From: Phaeosaccion multiseriatum
Taxonomy: Eukaryota > Ochrophyta, other classes
Direction of reading: 5' to 3'
DNA: 64,000 bases
NCBI GenBank assembly: GCA_965112735.1
Contig: OZ218965.1
Coordinates: 620,001 to 684,000, forward strand
Positions within the stretch are counted from its first letter, which is position 1; the number at the start of each line of letters is the position of its first letter. The position numbers were made by a program, and so were the translations under genes. Shown here one piece after another: positions 58,901-64,000 of the stretch. The notes under the pieces are model-generated. The model made no database searches and had not been told where the DNA came from. It saw only the letters and a list, made by a program, of their open reading frames with translations.

Positions 58901-61900
58901 GACGTCATTGCAGTGGGGGCCGTGGGCTGATGTGGGTATGGCCGCTGAGCTCGATATCGTTCAAAAGCAGTTGGAGCTTGCGGGTGTGGGCACGGTGTCA
59001 GCTGAGCTGGGCATGGCTGCCTTAGATGCCGCTGCGATGCCGTCAGCGTCTTTGGGTGATGTGACTGTCCTGCCTGGCATGGACTGGGCCAAGTTTGCAG
59101 ACAGTGTGGGGGCGTCCCACAGTCAGCCTCTACTGTCAAGGCTAGTCTCAAGGGCCGGAGCAGGAGCAGGGGGGGTGAGAAACACCGTGCTCAACGAACA
59201 AGTGCACCAGGAGCTGTTGGAGCTGTCCCCTGGAGACAGAAAACACGTGGTGAGCCTTGCGGTGATGGACATCGCAAAGGACCTGATTGGGGAGGGTGTC
59301 GAAGAGCTGGACGCCTCCACTTCGCTCATGGAGGCCGGTCTTGACTCGTTATCGACGGTAGATATGCGCACCCGACTGCAGGCTCGCTTTGGAGTGAATG
59401 TGACCAGCGACGTGCTCTTCTCGTATCCTACGGTAGCGGCATTAGCGACGTGGGTCGAAGAGGCAGTGTTGGGAGAGGAAACAGACGCTGCCAGAGGTCG
59501 CTCAGCTGGCGGTGCGACATCTAACCTGGATCAAGTGGACTCAGCAGTCCCCTTGGCCGTTGTGGGTATGGCCTGCCGCTTCCCTGGCGGCGCAAGCAGC
59601 CCCGAGGCCTTCTGGTCCATGCTCTCTGCGGGTACAGACTGTATTCGAGAGGCCCCTGTCAACCGCTGGGCAGACGATGGGAATCAGAAGCAGTGGCACG
59701 GGAGCTTCATTGACGGAGTGGAGATGTTCGACAATGCCTTCTTCGGCATCTCTGCGGCCGAGGCGGGTGCCATGGACCCTCATCAGCGCGTCATGCTGGA
59801 GGTGGGGTACGAGGCTCTGCACAGGGCGGGATACCGCAAGGATACACTACACGGCAGCAACACCGGTGTGTTCGTGGGTGTGTCCGGCAGCGAGTGGGGC
59901 TCAGTGGGTGCAGATGAGGAGCGAAGCGCATACTCCGTCATGGCCACGTCAAACGCAAGTCCTGCCAACCGGCTGTCTTACGTGCTGGGGCTGAGGGGCG
60001 CTAGCTTCAGTGTAGACACTGCCTGCTCGTCATCATTGGTGGCACTGGACGCTGCATGCAACAGCTTGAGGCTGGGTAAGAGTAACCTCGCCGTGGTGGG
60101 CGGCGTAAACTTGCTTCTAGGCACCGCAGGCTTCGAAGGTCTCGCAGCTGGGGGATTTCTTTCACCTGACTGGTAAGTGTGCGTCGTGCCTTGATGAGAG
60201 ACTCATGTATCCACACGATGACGGCGCCCAAGTTGTAGTTTTTGTATCTTCCTGGGAGCAAACTACATCACCCTCATAGCCCCCGCGGCCCACAAACGGA
60301 ATGTCTTGTTTTCATTTGCTTGTACCCTGCTGTAATCAAGGCGCTGCAAAACCTTCGATGTATCGGCCAACGGTTACGTTCGGGGCGAGGGCTGCGGCGC
60401 TGTGGTGCTGAAGCGACTGGATGATGCAGAGGCCGATGGCGACGTCATTCTCGCACTTGTGAATGGATCCTCCGCGAACCACAACGGAAAGGGCGTGCGA
60501 TACACCGCCCCGAGCCCGTTGGCCCAGCAGGAGGTGATGAATGAGGCTCTTGCGGAGGCCGCCTTTGACGGCTTAGACATGCACTACGTTGAGGTGCACG
60601 GCACAGGCACCTCTCTCGGTGACCCAATCGAAATGAGCGCTTTGAGGGCCGTGTACGGCAAGGGTCGGGAGGAAGCGAGGCCTCTGGTGGTCGGAGCGGT
60701 GAAGACCAATATCGGGCACCTAGAGGGGGCTTCCGGAATAGCTGGCGTCATCAAGGCTGTGTTGGTGCTTCAGCATGGAGCTGCCCCTCCGAATCTCAAC
60801 ATGAGCAAGCTCAATCCGGAGCTGCCACTGGAAGGCTTTCCAGTGACTCTACCTTCCGCCATGGTCTCCCTGAGTTACGAGAGCGGGGAGCGACGTATCG
60901 CTGCAGTCAGTTCCTTCGGTGCTGGTGGTGCCAATGCGCACGCAGTGCTCAGCAGCTTCGGACCACCGGTGGTTGAGAGGGGCGAGGCTTTACTGCAGCT
61001 GGATGGGCAGCAAAGCAAGAAGCGTTCACCGGTGGTGTTCTTGTTCACTGGTCAGGGATCGCAGTACGTGGGCATGGGCAGGGAGCTGTACGAGAAGGAG
61101 GGCGTGTTCCGCGAGTGCGTGCAGCGGTGCAGTAGGCTGCTCATGGAGCGGGCCTGGCTGGACAAGTCTGTGGTGGAGCTCATGTACCCTGCCGCCGCTG
61201 AGGACAGGGGGGAGGAGGAGACTGCACAAGCGCTGCTGAAGGAGACACGCTACTGCCAGCCGTGCCTGTTTGTGCTGGAGTACGCCCTGTGTGAGCTGTG
61301 GAAGTCGGAGGGCGTGGAGCCGTCCATGGTGATGGGCCACAGCCTGGGCGAGGTGGTGGCGGCGTGCGTGGCTGGTGTCATGTCGCTGGAGGACGGGCTG
61401 ATGCTGTCCGCCGAGAGAGGAGCCGCCATGCAGGCCTGCCCCGAGAGCAAGGGAGTGATGTTCGCAGTGAGGGCAGGCAAGGAGGCGACTTTGGCAAGCA
61501 TCGACGCTGCGGGCGGGGCAGGTGAGGTGGTGCTGGCGTCGTCGAATGGACCGAGGGCGAGCGTCATCTCTGGAGCTCGCAGCGCCGTGGACAAGGTGGT
61601 GGAGAAGCTCACGGCAGATGGGGTGGGCTGCAAGGCCCTGGAGGTGTCGCACGCCTTCCACTCTCCTCTCATGGAGCCCGCTGTACGTGCGCTGGAGGAG
61701 GTTCTGAGGCAGGTGTCATTCAGCGCCCCACGCTTTCCCCTGGTTTCCAACGTGTCGGGTGAGGTGGTCAAGGCGGAGGAGGTGACGCAGGCGACGTACT
61801 GGGTGCAACACATGCTGTCGCCAGTGCTGTTCGCAGAAGGCATCCACACGCTGGTGGAGCACTGGATGGGAGACGGGAGAGGCGCTGACCTGAGCATCGT

Positions 61901-64000
61901 TGAGGTGGGCCCCAACCCTGTGCTGAGCAGTATGGGAGCCAAGTGCGAGCGTCGCGAGGGGCTGGCTTGGATCTCTTCCCTCACGCGCGGGAAGAGCTCG
62001 GTGGATTCGTTTGGAGCAGCACTGGGCAGTGTAACGGGGCCGGAGCATCTTGAGCTTTATCCGACTCGCCGATCATTTCCTTGGTACAAGCCTCCGCTGG
62101 CGTTTATGCCCAGTGGTGAGATGGTCCGGGAGGGAGACGGAATGCGGCTCATCAGCCCCTTCTCGCCTCACCTCAAGGACCTTCTCAAGGACCATGCCAT
62201 CAACAATGTGGTGATCATTCCGGGGGTGACGTACATTGAAGTGGGCGTCGTGGCTGCTCTAGGAGGAAGACAGCTCGGGGTGGAGGAGCAGGTGGTCCTG
62301 CAAGAAGCCAGCTTTGTGGTTCCACTGGAGATTGAGGGTTTCCAACAGGCCGGCACGGACCAGGCGCAAAGCCGCCATACAGTGATGTGTGCCGGGATGA
62401 GTGCCCTCCACGCGGCAGATGGAAGCATGCAGTTCTTTGGAGGTGCCACGGGCGACAAGGGCACCACGGCAAGAATGAAGCACGTGTCTGTCTTGGAGCG
62501 AAGTACGGCGCGTGCTTCGCTGCACGTGGAATCCATTCGAGCTAGAGTTGGCGAGCAGGACGTATCGAGTGAGGTCTACAAGACTTTCGCTTACGCCGGC
62601 TTCCAGTGCGGCCCCCGCTTTCAGCGGACCCGCCACATGTACAGAGGGGACGGAGAGGTTCTGTCAGTCGTATGTGCCATGGACGAGGAGCTGTGCGAGC
62701 CGTGGGAGATGAGGGGTTTTGCTCTGCACCCCGCGGTGCTGGACAATGCTACCCATGCCATCCTGCAAGCGCTGCCAAAGAAGCTGCTCAAGGAGGGGGG
62801 GAGCTCTCCATTCCTACCCGCTGGCTTTGACGAGGTGATCGTTTCCGCCTCCATGACGGGAAAGAATGTGTGGGTGCACACGAAGCTGCGTGAGGTCCAG
62901 TCAGTGGCGGACAGCGCAAAGTTCAACGTGGTGATTGCAGACTTCGACAGCAAGGAGGTGCTCGTGGAGATGCGGGGCTTCCGCGTGCAGCGGGCGAGGG
63001 TCTTTGTGCGCGTCAGCCCCGTTCGTCGTGCAATGTACGCATTGGAGTGGCAGGCTGCTGAACCTTCTACACAGGAGGAGGCCCCTGGTAGTGATACTGA
63101 CCCTGCTGAGGCGGCGGCGCCACAGAAGTGGCTGGTGGTTATTCCACAGGACGAGAGGGAGGGAGAGACTGCAATCATTGCTGCAGTGCAGCGCTGTGTT
63201 CGGGAGAACGTGCAGGTACACACTCGATATGGGGGGGTGGACGCCTCTTGGGATGATAGTGCTCTTCTTCTTGGAGAGGACGAGTGGGCTCGAGTCTTGT
63301 ATGTGCTGATACCCGGAGCTGGCGAGGAAGAAGCAGAAGGGTTCCAGCAAGCACGAGCGGCCTACGCTCTGTTATCGCTACTCAGGAACCTGTCCACTGC
63401 GTCGAGTGTCCCGCTGACAGTCTTGACGAGAGGCGTCCAAAGCGGCGAGGACTGGCGTGACAGTTGGGTGACTGGGCTGGTGCGGACTGCGAGGATGGAG
63501 TGCCCTTCCATGCAGATTGGTGTGCTGGACCTGAGTGACAAGGAGCCCCTAGACAGCGAGCTTGCCTTAGGCTTGGCCTTCCCTGCCACTGCAGAAGATG
63601 TGTGGGTACGCGATGGGCAGTGCTGGACGCCTCAGCTTGCGCACCCAGCTTTGGCTCTGCCGTTTTCCCTGGAGCTTAAGGCAAGAGGTAGTATAGCCAA
63701 TGCCTTTCTCCTTCGCGATGATGTTGATGTTGGCAAACATCGTCCTCTCGACCCGACCGGTAGCTATGTGGAGGTGGCGGTGAGGGCTGTTGGGCTGAAC
63801 TTCCGGGACGTGCTGAATGTGGTGAACATGTATCCTGGCGACCCTGGCGATCCCTGCACCGAGTTTGCCGGCGAAGTGGTCGGTGCGGAAGGAAAGTCTT
63901 GCTTCAGTGTCGGGGACGCAGTGTTTGGCTTTGCGGACGGAGGATGTTTGCGCAGTCATGTGACGACGAGTGATGTGTGTCTGGCCGTGATGCCGGCCGT
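46928..64000 (+). CDS. Multimodular type I polyketide synthase with FAAL loading module (3' end outside window)
   Basis: Eleven exons seen: 46928-47350, 47576-48274, 48617-48933, 49092-49135, 49273-49994, 50196-50823, 50967-51456, 51590-51885, 52307-53768, 54068-60172, 60341 to beyond 64000 (about 4950 residues so far). Order: FAAL, ACP, KS1, ACP, then KS2-AT-DH-structural KR-ER-KR-ACP, then KS3-AT-DH-structural KR-ER, cut by the edge. The first ATG is 46928. The enzyme would activate a fatty acid as acyl-AMP, pass it to the ACP and extend it with malonyl units (AT motif HAFH), reducing fully at each complete module. No plastid or ER signal is obvious. The product is likely a long aliphatic chain, for example an algaenan or long-chain diol precursor, but that is inference. 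Introns 1 and 5 are multiples of three without stops, so retained forms could be read through. Confidence 0.93.
47260..50620 (+). other. PKS loading part: fatty acyl-AMP ligase and first ACP
   Basis: FAAL marks are VYPPAPP after LRAGVVAV, the P-loop YTSGSTGNPKGVM, the SWLPQYH/DMGLV motif split exactly by intron 2, TGDLGF and the closing PKTTSGKIRR. This family makes acyl-adenylates from free fatty acids and hands them to an ACP. The ACP follows at about 50340-50600; its serine context is GMTS in place of the usual GxDS. Confidence 0.88.
48275..48356 (+). repeat. (GTGA)n satellite forming the donor of PKS intron 2
   Basis: The intron opens GTGAGTGAGTGAGTGAGTGA directly at the exon end, about 20 units with one GTGC interruption. 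Confidence 0.97.
50680..53070 (+). other. PKS minimal module: KS1-ACP with no AT or reducing domains
   Basis: KS1 runs from IAVIGMACRFPGG (50688) to about 52640, with Cys in DAACSSAL, His in EAHATGT and His in KTTLGHMEGA. It goes straight into a linker and ACP (GLDS at about 52938). No acyltransferase or reducing domain is present between them. Confidence 0.85.
51980..52263 (+). repeat. (CCCT)n satellite in PKS intron 8
   Basis: About 70 CCCT units with single interruptions, ending about 40 bases upstream of the acceptor CCTTAG at 52306. Confidence 0.97.
53130..59490 (+). other. PKS complete reducing module 2: KS-AT-DH-ER-KR-ACP
   Basis: KS2 53137-54690 (DTACSSSL, EAHGTGTS, TNIGHLEG). AT 54765-55680 (FTGQGSQ, GHSLGE, SHAFHSP). 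DH 55870-56750 (His in LKDHAVNN, Asp in HPAVLDSATH). Structural KR 56760-57390. ER 57440-58250 (NFRDVLN, NADPH motif AAVGGVGIAA). KR 58360-59000 (GGLGALG, VLDD, NYAAANAA). ACP 59250-59480 (GLDS). No methyltransferase domain. Confidence 0.88.
59540..64000 (+). other. PKS module 3: KS-AT-DH-ER, truncated by window edge
   Basis: KS3 59555-60940, AT 61035-61960, DH 62130-63010, structural KR 63020-63690, ER from 63740. The same order as module 2, with an identical stretch in AT to DH. The frame is open to base 64000. Confidence 0.87.

Noticed and set aside
1-64000. tRNA and rRNA genes
   Set aside because: None was recognised by eye. A covariance-model scan would be needed to exclude short tRNAs in the spacers.
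1-64000. Bacterial operon or prophage reading of the window
   Set aside because: Pervasive GT-AG introns, ubiquitin, GPI-anchor, clathrin and axonemal genes show this is eukaryotic nuclear DNA.

Overview
The window is nuclear DNA of a eukaryotic, flagellated alga with a complex, red-lineage plastid, most likely a photosynthetic stramenopile. Three observations support this. Nearly every gene is split by short GT-AG introns. Two proteins, and possibly a third, begin with a signal peptide whose cleavage site is followed by Phe, the mark of plastid import in this lineage. Enkurin and CCDC146 homologues are axonemal proteins and imply a flagellum. The genus cannot be named from the sequence alone.

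Layout. 1-3.9 kb holds decayed coding sequence, including a frameshifted PHD finger, and a four-copy ~172 bp tandem repeat. 3.9-14.8 kb is a dense housekeeping block: NECAP (+), enkurin (-), a VTT/TMEM41-type membrane protein (+), USP14 (-) and a plastid-directed EamA/DMT transporter (-). 14.9-16 kb is an intronless ankyrin-like gene (+). 16.2-20 kb (-) encodes the most unusual protein, a predicted CHAT protease joined to a STAND-type P-loop ATPase and a STAT-like SH2 domain. 20.2-27.9 kb holds a small plastid-directed protein (+), PIG-W of GPI-anchor synthesis (+) and a membrane-anchored Sec14 protein (-). 28.1-35.7 kb (-) is a 1911-residue WW/leucine-rich-repeat/coiled-coil protein. It is head to head with CCDC146 (36.2-45.8 kb, +), whose introns hold very large satellite arrays. 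46.9 kb to the right edge (+) is a giant type I polyketide synthase with a fatty acyl-AMP ligase loading module, still open at base 64000.

How the genes relate. This is ordinary eukaryotic gene mixing, not an operon. Enkurin and CCDC146 (and perhaps the WW-LRR protein) belong to the axoneme. The DMT transporter and the small secreted-then-imported protein belong to the plastid. The polyketide synthase is a self-contained assembly line: an activated fatty acid is loaded, passes a minimal KS-ACP module, and is then extended by at least one complete reducing module and a second whose preserved part has the same order. A long aliphatic product is the reasonable inference.

Exon boundaries were set by hand from GT-AG sites, reading-phase continuity and family similarity recalled from general knowledge. 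No database search was run. Satellite arrays are dense, and many begin exactly at splice donors or run into splice acceptors.
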